From assembly GCF_050589645.1 (NCBI RefSeq), contig NZ_JBNGOQ010000004.1, positions 636,479 through 700,478 of the forward strand: 64,000 nt of DNA, read 5' to 3'. A program made the translations under genes and the position numbers. This stretch comes from JBNGOQ01 sp050589645 (GTDB lineage Bacteria; Bacteroidota; Bacteroidia; Flavobacteriales; Flavobacteriaceae). This document shows, piece after piece, positions 47,575-56,399 of this stretch. The number at the start of each line of letters is the position of its first letter. Position 1 is the first letter of the stretch. Below the pieces are notes generated by a model, which worked only from the letters and a program-made list of their open reading frames with translations, had not been told where the DNA came from and did no database searches.

Positions 47575-48471
47575 TTATTGCACCTCCTTGGTTTCCAAGG
47601 CTCGTATCGCTTTTTTTGCCTTCTCGTTTCCCGGGTCTAAAAGTAGTGCACTCTTAAATTGGACAAGGGCCTCCGTATTCCGCTCCAGGGCAAGCAACCT
47701 GTTCCCTAGGCTGTGATATACCCTGGCATCCTCCGGATAGAGTTGTACGTTGAGTTCGGCCACGGCCAGGGCCTCTTCTTTTTTGCCCTGGGTAAACAAT
47801 AAGTAGGAATAAGAGCTTAGCTCATAGGGGCTGTCAACAAGGGCTTTGGTGCGGGCCAAGAGCTGCTTCGACTTTTTCTGAAACTTCTTCAGGCCCATTT
47901 CCTCCAATGCGGTATGGATACTGGCCACAGCCTGGTAGTTGGGCCGGTATTCCCCTTTGAGAATGTCACTTATGTCCTCCTCCAAAGTATGTATGGGGCG
48001 TTCCACGATCCGATTGATTTCCTTTCCGTTTCGATAAAAGATAAAGGTGGGTACTCGGTGTACGTTGAGGCCCTCCTGCTCCCCGCCGGGACTTTGTTTG
48101 TAGTTGTTGGCCTCTCTGCCCACCGCCACGGCAGTAAGTCGTTCCAACGGAAATTGGACGGACTCCAAAATCTTGTAAAAACGCGGTACTTCCCGCTTAC
48201 TATCACCGCACCACGTTCCCATAAACAGGGTGATGGTATAATCGTTCAATTGCTCCTTTACTACTTTCAAAACCTCTGGTTTAGGCACATAATCGCGCTT
48301 GTTCCCCAAAAACCATTGGGCATAACCAGCATTTGAAAGTCCTTCCCGATTTATTTTACCGATTAGGTAGGGATTGTTCTCCCCATGTGCTGCTTCCCTA
48401 TTGAGGGGTTGTGCCTGGATCAACAGCAAGGAGAAGAAACTCCCGATTGCGCATAATACTGCTTTTTTCAT
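47575..48471 (-). CDS. Thioredoxin-fold protein with TPR tail
   Basis: 298 residues. Signal peptide to about residue 20 (LLIQAQP), thioredoxin fold about 70-165 with the active-site region FMGTWCGDSKREVP and cis-Pro VPTFIFY, then TPR-like helices (about 180-290; ARVYHSLGNRLLALERNTEA). The motif WCGDS has only the first Cys, so it would not act as a dithiol oxidoreductase. Periplasmic; partner unknown. Confidence 0.85.
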   Translation of the reverse strand: MKKAVLCAIGSFFSLLLIQAQPLNREAAHGENNPYLIGKINREGLSNAGYAQWFLGNKRDYVPKPEVLKVVKEQLNDYTITLFMGTWCGDSKREVPRFYKILESVQFPLERLTAVAVGREANNYKQSPGGEQEGLNVHRVPTFIFYRNGKEINRIVERPIHTLEEDISDILKGEYRPNYQAVASIHTALEEMGLKKFQKKSKQLLARTKALVDSPYELSSYSYLLFTQGKKEEALAVAELNVQLYPEDARVYHSLGNRLLALERNTEALVQFKSALLLDPGNEKAKKAIRALETKEVQ

Positions 48472-48581
48472 CTTGAAACGATTTTAGTTAGGGTTCCAAA
48501 AATGAACATTCTCGAGAGCTGTAAAAAGAAAATCGGGGTGGAAATGGGGACTAGACCTGGGTTGAATTACGAACCTGTGCT

Positions 48582-49646
48582 TTACATCTTTTTTCCTTCA
48601 AGGCTTGCTTTCAACGCTTCCCGTGACCCCACTTTTAATTTTTTGTACAGATTGTTGATATGCGTTTTCACCGTGCTGACACTAACAAAGAGCTCGGCCG
48701 CAATTTCCTTGTTGGTCCGGTCCTGCATTATAAGGTCAAGCGTTTTCCGCTCTTGTTTGGTAAGCTCCGATACGGATATGCCGTTTTGCTTGGCCTGTAG
48801 TTTTTTTTGGCGAAAAATCAGATAGATATTGGTAATCAAGGACAATACCAATAATCCGGCAAGGAAGATTTCGAGCTTTAGCCCACCTTCCTTTTCGCTG
48901 AAGCTGTAAAGTAGTTTGTCCGAAACGATTTCGGCCTCATAAAGTTGGGTAAATCGGCTGTCTGGATAGGTCGTTTTAAGTCGGTCCAAAAGTTCATCGT
49001 AATAGGTGTTGGTGCTTAGATCTTTTAGATAATAGGCAAAGGTCTCGTTGCGCTTGTCCGAGAGAAAATCGTAAATGTACAGCTCTGCCAAAGGTTCGTT
49101 GAGTTCCCTACCGTATTCCTGTAAGGTCCCAAACCATTTTTGGGAGTTGAGATTACGGTTGGCCTCACTTCTAAAATCGGAAAAATCGAATAACATCCGT
49201 TCTTTAAGATCCTCTATTTGAAGAAAGACCGATGCACGGTCGTTGTTGGAGGTGATGGAACAGAAAATTTCCCGGGTAGCGGTTTCCGGAAAATAAATGG
49301 TATCTGTGTTTTTTGCTAGAAAAAGAATGCTGTAGCTGTTGTCACAGTTCCCTGGGAAATGCTCAGTGGTCCCTTTTAGGTCCGAACAACCGTCGGTATG
49401 GATCCTGTAAATCTGGTTTTTGGGAGAGAGATTATCTCCCTTAAAACTGAAAAACCCAAGGGAATCTGTTTCCGTCCTTCGAATGATCTGACCCACATAT
49501 ATTTTGGACAGTTTGCGGTGGTCATCAATGATGGAGAGGTACACCGTACGTCCCGCATTATTTTTTTCCAATTGGCCCTCAAAGCTGTACTGCCCTAAGC
49601 AGGGAGCAACCGACAGTACGAACAGCAAAAAAATGGTGCATTTCAT
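48582..49646 (-). CDS. Membrane-anchored LuxR-type transcriptional regulator
   Basis: 354 residues. Signal peptide (1-18), a periplasmic region of about 240 residues with a beta-sandwich-like start (SFEGQLEKNNAGRTVYLSI), one TM helix (about 260-280; IFLAGLLVLSLITNIYLIF), and a cytoplasmic LuxR HTH: LTKQERKTLDLIMQ, RTNKEIAAELFVSVSTVKTH, NNLYKKLKV. It appears to be a one-component sensor joining an outside domain to DNA binding. No dedicated target gene is obvious nearby. Confidence 0.85.
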   Translation of the reverse strand: MKCTIFLLFVLSVAPCLGQYSFEGQLEKNNAGRTVYLSIIDDHRKLSKIYVGQIIRRTETDSLGFFSFKGDNLSPKNQIYRIHTDGCSDLKGTTEHFPGNCDNSYSILFLAKNTDTIYFPETATREIFCSITSNNDRASVFLQIEDLKERMLFDFSDFRSEANRNLNSQKWFGTLQEYGRELNEPLAELYIYDFLSDKRNETFAYYLKDLSTNTYYDELLDRLKTTYPDSRFTQLYEAEIVSDKLLYSFSEKEGGLKLEIFLAGLLVLSLITNIYLIFRQKKLQAKQNGISVSELTKQERKTLDLIMQDRTNKEIAAELFVSVSTVKTHINNLYKKLKVGSREALKASLEGKKM

Positions 49647-49746
49647 GGTTTAAAGGTTCGCGACAGCGTTAAAAGTAAGGGTTTTTGTGTAACAATTCAC
49701 AGGGATTTGGGACATATAAGTAACATCGATCATAAAACCTACTATC

Positions 49747-49902
49747 ATGAGTTTTTTACGCGTACTACTGGCCATTATTTTCCCACCTCTAGCCGTTATT
49801 GGGAAAGGCTGTGGGTCTTTTCTCATCGTATTCTTGCTTACCCTCTGTGGATGGGTGCCGGGCGTCATCGCCGCATTGGTGATCCTTAACAATCCAAACT
49901 GA
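49747..49902 (+). CDS. YqaE/Pmp3 family membrane proteolipid
   Basis: 51 residues: MSFLRVLLAIIFPPLAVI followed by GKGCGSFLIVFLLTLCGWVPGV and IAALVILNN. Two membrane helices, with the family signature P-P-x-A-V and the central GWxPGxI-A. Pmp3/YqaE proteins are tiny membrane proteins linked to ion balance or membrane potential in salt and cold stress. It sits between convergent and divergent transcripts alone. Confidence 0.9.
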   Translation: MSFLRVLLAIIFPPLAVIGKGCGSFLIVFLLTLCGWVPGVIAALVILNNPN

Positions 49903-49939
49903 CGCTTTAGGCCCCTGATAGAAAAAAAGTACAATTTTG

Positions 49940-49972
49940 TTGGCAATTGCCATGGCATTACCCGTATATTTG
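49940..49972 (+). promoter_or_regulatory. Promoter of the 50024 lipoprotein gene
   Basis: TTG (49940-49942), 22 bases, TATATTTG (49965-49972), 51 bases before ATG 50024. It supports that start over the open frame from 49937. Confidence 0.55.
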
Positions 49973-50023
49973 GCTAGACAATTTGATGACTTTTCCTCTG
50001 TAGATATAATCAACACCATACCC

Positions 50024-50764
50024 ATGAAAAGGATTTCCTTTTTTGCATACCTCTGTATTGCCCTTTTGTTTTCTTCCTGCAATTTTACCGAAGAGATTTA
50101 TGTAGAAGAAGACGGTTCGGGAAAAATCTCCATAAATTTTGACGGTTCCGAGCTCATGGAAATGGCTGGTGACGAGATGTTGCAAACCAACGAAAAAGCA
50201 GTGGATTCCGTAATTTCCTTCAAAGATTTTCTAAGGGAGAAAAAAGATAGTATTGCCACCTTGCCCCTGGAACAGCAGGAGAAACTAAAAAAGCTGGAAC
50301 CCTTTAAGTTGCATATGGTCATGAATCCGGAAACCAAGGTCATGGCCTTTGACATGTTCAGCGCTTTCCAGGATGTTTCCGAGGTAAGCGATGCCTTTAA
50401 CGCCTTTCAGAATGCCAGTGCTTTGGGCCCTGGCAATGATAGCGGACAGGCCAATCCGATCATTACCGACGAACAGGCCACCCAAGTAAGGTATTCTTTT
50501 GATGAGCGCATCTTTAGGCGCACCACCACCATAGTGGACAGCACCCTGCATCTCAAGAGTTTGGATAGTCTACAAGGCGCAGAAATGTTCTTGTCCGGTT
50601 CTACCTATACCCTAAAATATCATTTTCCGAGGCGGGTAAAATCGACCAATGCAGAGGAAGCTACCTTTAGTGCTGATGGCAAAACAGTTATCTATCAGGT
50701 CAAGTTTTTGGATTATCTTAAAAACCCGGAAGCCCTTAGTATTGAGGTGGAGCTTGAAGATTAG
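50024..50764 (+). CDS. Conserved lipoprotein
   Basis: 246 residues from MKRISFFAYLC. Lipobox LFSSC (Cys about 19) directly before NFTEEIYVEEDGSGKISINF, then a helical middle part and a beta-rich C-terminal part. Homologues I know of in flavobacteria are annotated only as hypothetical. Separated by 33 bases from lipB on the same strand. Confidence 0.8.
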   Translation: MKRISFFAYLCIALLFSSCNFTEEIYVEEDGSGKISINFDGSELMEMAGDEMLQTNEKAVDSVISFKDFLREKKDSIATLPLEQQEKLKKLEPFKLHMVMNPETKVMAFDMFSAFQDVSEVSDAFNAFQNASALGPGNDSGQANPIITDEQATQVRYSFDERIFRRTTTIVDSTLHLKSLDSLQGAEMFLSGSTYTLKYHFPRRVKSTNAEEATFSADGKTVIYQVKFLDYLKNPEALSIEVELED

Positions 50765-50797
50765 TTTGTACCCTAAGGTCTTCGTATCTTTGCCATT

Positions 50798-51514
50798 ATG
50801 AACAAGCAGGTTGCCATACGGGATTTGGGGCTCAAGGATTATAAGGAGACCTGGGACGTACAGGAGGTGTTGTTCCAGGAAATTTTGAACATCAAAATTG
50901 GGAACCGAAGAACCGGCACCAATATACAGACCCCTAACCATTTATTATTTGTGGAGCACCCTCATGTGTACACCTTGGGCAAAAGCGGCGATATGGAAAA
51001 CCTCCTGGTCCAGACCGATGACCTGGCAAAAAAGGGTGCTACCTTTTACAAAATTAACAGAGGGGGCGATATTACCTATCACGGCCCTGGACAAATTGTG
51101 GGTTATCCCATTTTGGATCTGGACAATTTCTTTACCGATATCCATAAATATTTGAGGTTCTTGGAGGAGATGGTCATCCGCACCCTGGAAGACTACGGAT
51201 TGCAAGGTGAACGTTCTGAAGGGGAAACGGGTGTTTGGTTGGATGTTGGAACCCCTTTAGCACGCAAAATATGCGCTATGGGTGTACGGGCAAGTAGATG
51301 GGTCACCATGCACGGTTTTGCCTTGAACGTAAATACCGACCTAGGCTATTTTGACCACATGATACCTTGCGGCATCAAAGACAAAGCGGTCACCTCCTTA
51401 AATGTGGAATTGGGCATGCCCAACGTGCCGATGCACGCTGTGCAAGACAAACTGATCAAACATTTCTTAGCGCTTTTCGAGGCAGAGGGCATTAGGGAAG
51501 CAACAAAGGCATAA
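50798..51514 (+). CDS. lipB: Octanoyltransferase LipB
   Basis: 238 residues. Transfers octanoyl from acyl carrier protein to lipoyl domains. Catalytic Lys in ARKICAMGVRASRWVTMHG (near residue 157) and catalytic Cys in IPCGIKDKAVTSL (near residue 188). GGDITYHGPGQ is the conserved substrate loop. It supports lipoylation of the E2 encoded at 27687, though far from it. Confidence 0.96.
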   Translation: MNKQVAIRDLGLKDYKETWDVQEVLFQEILNIKIGNRRTGTNIQTPNHLLFVEHPHVYTLGKSGDMENLLVQTDDLAKKGATFYKINRGGDITYHGPGQIVGYPILDLDNFFTDIHKYLRFLEEMVIRTLEDYGLQGERSEGETGVWLDVGTPLARKICAMGVRASRWVTMHGFALNVNTDLGYFDHMIPCGIKDKAVTSLNVELGMPNVPMHAVQDKLIKHFLALFEAEGIREATKA

Positions 51515-51558
51515 CCCTAGGTTTTCCGAATGGTGGTCCCTACACCTAACTTCACGAC

Positions 51559-52878
51559 TTATTGTTTTATGAACTCTACCCTTCTGTTCTGCGCTTTGCC
51601 GTCGGTAGTGCCGTTATCGGCCACAGGTTCCGATTCTCCTTTACCCGTGGTCTCCAAACGGTCCGCGGTAACCTTATAGATAGTGATCAATGCATTTTTT
51701 ACCGCATCCGCCCTTTTTTTGGATAGTGCCATATTTGCGGTGTCATCCCCATCCGAATCGGTGTGTCCAATAATAAGGAGTTTCATGGCGCCGTCTTGTT
51801 GCAAGACTTGCGAAATTTGACGGATAATCCCCATGGATCTGGGCTGAATATTGGCAGAGCCGGATTCGAACAAAATACCATTGGTAGATACTTTGCCTTC
51901 GGAGAGGAGTTTTCTTCTAAGATCTAGTCCGCCTTTGGCGACTTTCACATTACTAATAAAAAGTTGCTCTTTGCCATCCTTGAAACTGGTAAGCTGAAAT
52001 TTTAAAGTACTCAGTACACTACCCATGGGAACCGCCCGGGGAATGTCCACATATTTTTTTTCATTGACCCATAGACGGAAACGCTGTTTATGGACCGCAA
52101 TGGAAATATGGGGCTGATCCACTACGGCGGTCCTTAGGTCTGCATTGACCACGTTATTGATTTCCCCATCTGCCCCCTTGTTGATAAAATTTCGCATACG
52201 TATTCCGATGGCGCCGTATTGGCAGAAGGGGATATAGGCATGTACCCAATTGTCTCCGCGTTTAAAATTGGGATCATCGCTAAGCGCTATCTGCAAGGTA
52301 GCGGTGGAAGAGGTTTTGGCATCCAAACCAATGGCCAGGAGGTTAAATTCTATGGTATACTCTTCCGGAAGGGCGGGAACATCTGGAATGTAATAGGTGT
52401 TATAACCCGGTAAGATTCCCAACCAGCGCTGGGGAGATTCGTTTATGGTCACCACCTCTCCACTACCGTTGGTATTCCATTTGGAGGGAAAGTCGCCAAT
52501 GAAGTCCGTTGAAAAGTCATCGAAGTACAGGATTTTGTCGCCGGGAACAAAGTCGAATTTGCTATAGACGGTAATGGATTTTGGACCCGTGGGATTTTCC
52601 CCTCCGGAGTTGGATGATGTGTTGGAGGGATTTTCCCCAGAGGTCGGTGGGCTTTTCTTTTTGTCCTTCCCTTTGGCACCAGGTTCCAGAATGCTGTCCA
52701 GCGCCTGATCCGTCTTTTTTGTTGTTTCCTTTTCAACCCTTTTTTCTACGGTGCGTTCCGCAGCCTTTTCGGCTTTTTTTGTCAATTTTTTAAGGATTTG
52801 ACTATTGGCCGTAGGGATAAAAAAGAGAAGGAGTACAAAGGGAAGAACGGAGCGGATTAAGTCATTGGAAGTTTTCAT
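51559..52878 (-). CDS. OmpA family protein
   Basis: 439 residues. Signal peptide (to about 26), a Lys/Glu-rich linker (about 28-85), a Ser/Asn/Gly-rich stretch, a concanavalin/LamG-like middle (LYFDDFSTDFIGDFPSKWN; about 115-315), and a C-terminal OmpA peptidoglycan-binding domain (ILFESGSANIQPRSM; GHTDSDGDDTANMALSKKRA). It links the outer membrane to the cell wall. Monocistronic. Confidence 0.88.
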   Translation of the reverse strand: MKTSNDLIRSVLPFVLLLFFIPTANSQILKKLTKKAEKAAERTVEKRVEKETTKKTDQALDSILEPGAKGKDKKKSPPTSGENPSNTSSNSGGENPTGPKSITVYSKFDFVPGDKILYFDDFSTDFIGDFPSKWNTNGSGEVVTINESPQRWLGILPGYNTYYIPDVPALPEEYTIEFNLLAIGLDAKTSSTATLQIALSDDPNFKRGDNWVHAYIPFCQYGAIGIRMRNFINKGADGEINNVVNADLRTAVVDQPHISIAVHKQRFRLWVNEKKYVDIPRAVPMGSVLSTLKFQLTSFKDGKEQLFISNVKVAKGGLDLRRKLLSEGKVSTNGILFESGSANIQPRSMGIIRQISQVLQQDGAMKLLIIGHTDSDGDDTANMALSKKRADAVKNALITIYKVTADRLETTGKGESEPVADNGTTDGKAQNRRVEFIKQ

Positions 52879-53081
52879 GGTATAGTGTTTTACAGTATCA
52901 ATAAAAATACAATATTCTTTCGATAGTATTGGTAATCAATGCATTGCATCGAATGGTCGAAAAATCCTTCAAATCGTCCAACATCTAATGCATAAATTTC
53001 AAAATAGCGAAAAAGTGCGTTGCCATGACAAGGATCGTGCACGTGGTCCATTATCGTGTATAACCGACCGGGAAGTGGGAG

Positions 53082-55544
53082 TCAATTCATTTTGTAGATG
53101 ATCAGGGAATTCTCCAAGTCCTTGGCAACCAACTCCAGTTTGCGGTCATTGTCCATGTCTGCAAGGTCAATTAGGGAATTGCCATATATCGGAAAGTTTT
53201 GAATGGGCTTGGCATTGCTATCAAAAAGGTAGATCTTTTGGTTTTGAATGTCCGTTACACTGACATATATTTTATCGTACAGATAGAATATTTTGGGCTT
53301 GGTATAGACCCCTAGATCCAACTCCACTTTTTTGCCCTTGATGCTTAAGGTATTGTCATTGATCAGCACAAGTGTCTTACTTGTGGCGTCCATACCGTGG
53401 TCCTTATTGAGATTAAAGCTGGACCGGGTTGTTTTACCGGCCTCATCTATTTGAACCAAGGTTCCTTTTTTGTCGGTTGTCGAAAATTTGTTTTTGTAGA
53501 GGTACATTTCGTTTTCCGAAAAATCGATTTTCTCAGAAACTTTCGTACGAACGTCCCCTACACGGTTCAGAATCTTTAAACTTTTATTCTCTAGGACAAA
53601 GCACAGATAATCACGTTTTCCAATCCTAAAATGCCTGGGCACCTTTATTATTGGACTTTCGGCAGCGGTGTACTTAAAACCGCTTACGATTGCTCCTTGG
53701 TTGTTGTACATAAAGACCTTGCTGCCCTGGGTGATGACAAAACGATAGTCTTTTTTGCGCTCGTAGTCAAAAACCGCCAAGGGGTTTAGGTTGCCACCAG
53801 AGAACTTTTTGGTAAAAGGAGGTACCTCCTCGCCGTTCCTGTCCAAAATCAAAAATTGATTATCCGTGGTAAAGGCAAGTTGCAATCTGCCGTTCCTGTA
53901 AATATCCACTTGTTCAATTTTTCCCTGTATTCTACCTTCCAACTGTTTTTTCCAAAGTACCTTTCCCGCAGTGGAAATGAGGTACACATAATTATCCTTG
54001 TCCTGAACTACGATTTCCTTTTTATTGGTTCTGTGGTTTATCACAAACTGGGGAGTAGTGGCAAGGTCACTGTCCAGTTGCACCGTGAATAGGGGAGAGG
54101 TGGTATTGAGCTTCGCCTCCCTGCCTATTTTCTTCAGGATCAGATTGGTGTGATAAAACGTATCATCGGTCACCAGTTGTCCGGCAAATGCATATTTGGA
54201 AAGCTTCGCGCGTTGCAGATCTTTTAGCAGGTCCGATGAAAAATCCTCTTTCAGGATTTGCTGTAATCCCTTATTGTCCGCTACAAATAGAAGATTGGAC
54301 TCATCGGCCAATACCGTTTTGGCCGTATCAAAGGATGGCGCCTTGTTATAGGTAGAGCTGTTCTTAAAATTACTGATTACGGTCTGCAAACTTTCCCTGT
54401 CGCCAGAAAACACAAAGCTGTTCTCCAAAATGGCATAGTAATTTGCTTCAAAATTTTGAATAAGGGGATTAAAAATTTCGTTCAGGAAGTCGTTGGCGGC
54501 CAAGGAGGTTATCTCGGTTCCCTGATAATCAACAGTGCCTTTTTTTAAACCGTCCAAAAACTGGGTTATATTTTCTGAACCATAGGTGTTGAGCACTACG
54601 GCCTTTTTGGTGTTAAGGAATATGATGCCCACCTCTTCCACCGTATTGAATACAGTATCCATGGCTATCGATCGATCAAGGTATTTTTGTTGGTTTTTAG
54701 CAAAAACATCGTAATCGTCAAAGGTATAGGAGAGGAAACCATCTGCTGTAATGGGTGCAAATGCCGGGGTGGTATGTGGCAATGGGCCGGTGTTCCAGAA
54801 TAGGTTGGTGAATTTTTTCAAAGAATCATTGGCCATAGCGATTCCATTAAAATTGATGTAGTCCTGTCCCATACTGAGGTCCAAGGACACCCAATCGGAG
54901 AATCGGCTCATGGAGATACCAGCATTTTCGTTTAGGATGGATGAAATGAGGGCATCGCCGTTTTGGGTATTGATAAAAAAAGTAGCGGATTTATTGGTGT
55001 TGGCAATCTCATATAGCTTTTTTAAAGGCCCCAACGTACTAAGCTCTCCCCTTTTGCGTATTAAATTTTCCAACAAAATGGGTGAAGAACTGATTACGGT
55101 TTTGCCGTCCAGGACCGTTCCATAAAAGATCGAACCTTCAATCGTGTATTTTTTAAAAGTATGCTGCTCATAGCTAACGGTTTCTATGGTTTTGTCTGTA
55201 ATGTCCGTCAATTGCAAAAAATCCGCGCTTTGCGATACCACATAAATAAATTCTAGATTGTCCTTCCCTAATTCGGTAAATGCAATGACGCTTTCGGTAT
55301 CGGTTTGGACATAATCAAGGCCCTTAAGTTTATCAAAAACTGCTGTGTGCAGTTTAGTCCCGTTCAATTTGGAAAGAAAATCGTTGTTTTTTAGTTCGCT
55401 TTTAAAACTGGACAGGTCATTTACTTTTATTATGGCGGAGGCGTTTTGCGGAACATAGGCCAAAAGGGAAGACGAAACCACCTTTTCTTGTTGGCAACCA
55501 AAGAACAATAGAAAGGTCAGAACTAGGACGGTGCTGAATTTCAT
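53082..55544 (-). CDS. Large lipoprotein with a DUF3352-like N part and propeller-like C part
   Basis: 820 residues. Lipobox FFGCQQ (Cys about 17). The N-terminal 450 residues resemble DUF3352-type proteins (LLAYVPQNASAIIKVNDLSS; FINTQNGDALIS). The rest has repeated strand motifs like PQQ/beta-propeller blades (KKEIVVQDKDNYVYLISTAG; RLQLAFTTDNQFLILDRNG). Function unknown. It lies 30 bases after rnhB on the same strand, so it is likely transcribed with it. Confidence 0.8.
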   Translation of the reverse strand: MKFSTVLVLTFLLFFGCQQEKVVSSSLLAYVPQNASAIIKVNDLSSFKSELKNNDFLSKLNGTKLHTAVFDKLKGLDYVQTDTESVIAFTELGKDNLEFIYVVSQSADFLQLTDITDKTIETVSYEQHTFKKYTIEGSIFYGTVLDGKTVISSSPILLENLIRKRGELSTLGPLKKLYEIANTNKSATFFINTQNGDALISSILNENAGISMSRFSDWVSLDLSMGQDYINFNGIAMANDSLKKFTNLFWNTGPLPHTTPAFAPITADGFLSYTFDDYDVFAKNQQKYLDRSIAMDTVFNTVEEVGIIFLNTKKAVVLNTYGSENITQFLDGLKKGTVDYQGTEITSLAANDFLNEIFNPLIQNFEANYYAILENSFVFSGDRESLQTVISNFKNSSTYNKAPSFDTAKTVLADESNLLFVADNKGLQQILKEDFSSDLLKDLQRAKLSKYAFAGQLVTDDTFYHTNLILKKIGREAKLNTTSPLFTVQLDSDLATTPQFVINHRTNKKEIVVQDKDNYVYLISTAGKVLWKKQLEGRIQGKIEQVDIYRNGRLQLAFTTDNQFLILDRNGEEVPPFTKKFSGGNLNPLAVFDYERKKDYRFVITQGSKVFMYNNQGAIVSGFKYTAAESPIIKVPRHFRIGKRDYLCFVLENKSLKILNRVGDVRTKVSEKIDFSENEMYLYKNKFSTTDKKGTLVQIDEAGKTTRSSFNLNKDHGMDATSKTLVLINDNTLSIKGKKVELDLGVYTKPKIFYLYDKIYVSVTDIQNQKIYLFDSNAKPIQNFPIYGNSLIDLADMDNDRKLELVAKDLENSLIIYKMN

Positions 55545-55574
55545 CGGAAATGCTTTCCCGCAAATTTATAATAT

Positions 55575-56171
55575 TTAGATATCAAGTTTCAACTGTTCCG
55601 GGACTAATCTGAAACTTTTTCTATGGTATTTGGTGATACCATGGATGCGGATGGCCTCTCTATGGGCCTTGGTGGGATACCCTTTGTTTTTGTCCCAGTG
55701 GTACATGGGATACTCCTCGTGTATTTTTTCCATATAAGCATCCCGGTATGTTTTTGCTAGCACGGAGGCTGCGGCTATGCTCATAAATTTACCATCGCCC
55801 TTAATGATGCATTCATGGGGAATGTTCTTGTAAGGTCTGAATTTGTTACCATCCACGATGATGAATTTCGGTTTTTTGGTCAATTGGTCCAGAGCTCCGT
55901 GCATGGCCAGGATGGAGGCGTTTAGAATGTTGATGTCATCAATTTTTTTTGGCCCTATATGAACCACACCAAAACCGATGGCTTTACTCTCTATAAGGGG
56001 TCTTAGCAGATTCCGCTTGGAGACTGATAATATTTTGGAATCGTTCAGCAACTCATTTTCGAAGCTTCTAGGGAGGATTATGGCGGCCGCTGTCACCGGT
56101 CCTGCTAGGCAACCCCTGCCTGCCTCATCTGTTCCCGCTTCTTCGAGTTGTTTAAAATAACGCTTGAGCAT
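55575..56171 (-). CDS. rnhB: Ribonuclease HII
   Basis: 198 residues. Removes ribonucleotides from DNA. Active-site acidic residues are visible in [15 protein letters not shown] (near residue 15) and in the later [10 protein letters not shown] and [15 protein letters not shown] segments. Family length. Followed by the large lipoprotein gene. Confidence 0.96.
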   Translation of the reverse strand: MLKRYFKQLEEAGTDEAGRGCLAGPVTAAAIILPRSFENELLNDSKILSVSKRNLLRPLIESKAIGFGVVHIGPKKIDDINILNASILAMHGALDQLTKKPKFIIVDGNKFRPYKNIPHECIIKGDGKFMSIAAASVLAKTYRDAYMEKIHEEYPMYHWDKNKGYPTKAHREAIRIHGITKYHRKSFRLVPEQLKLDI

Positions 56172-56399
56172 GTGATAAATATATGGGATTTACATGGATT
56201 TAGCCACGACGTTTTCTTTGGGCATCCATGAAATCCATGTTAAAAACATATGGGTATATCAAGCTTTGAAATGAAAGATTAAATATTTCATAAATAATTG
56301 AACTTTTTTAACAAAAAACCCCATGAACAGGCACAAATTTTTGGATTATTAACTAATTATTAAGACTTTTGGCGTTGACTAATTCAAAAAATTACTTAA

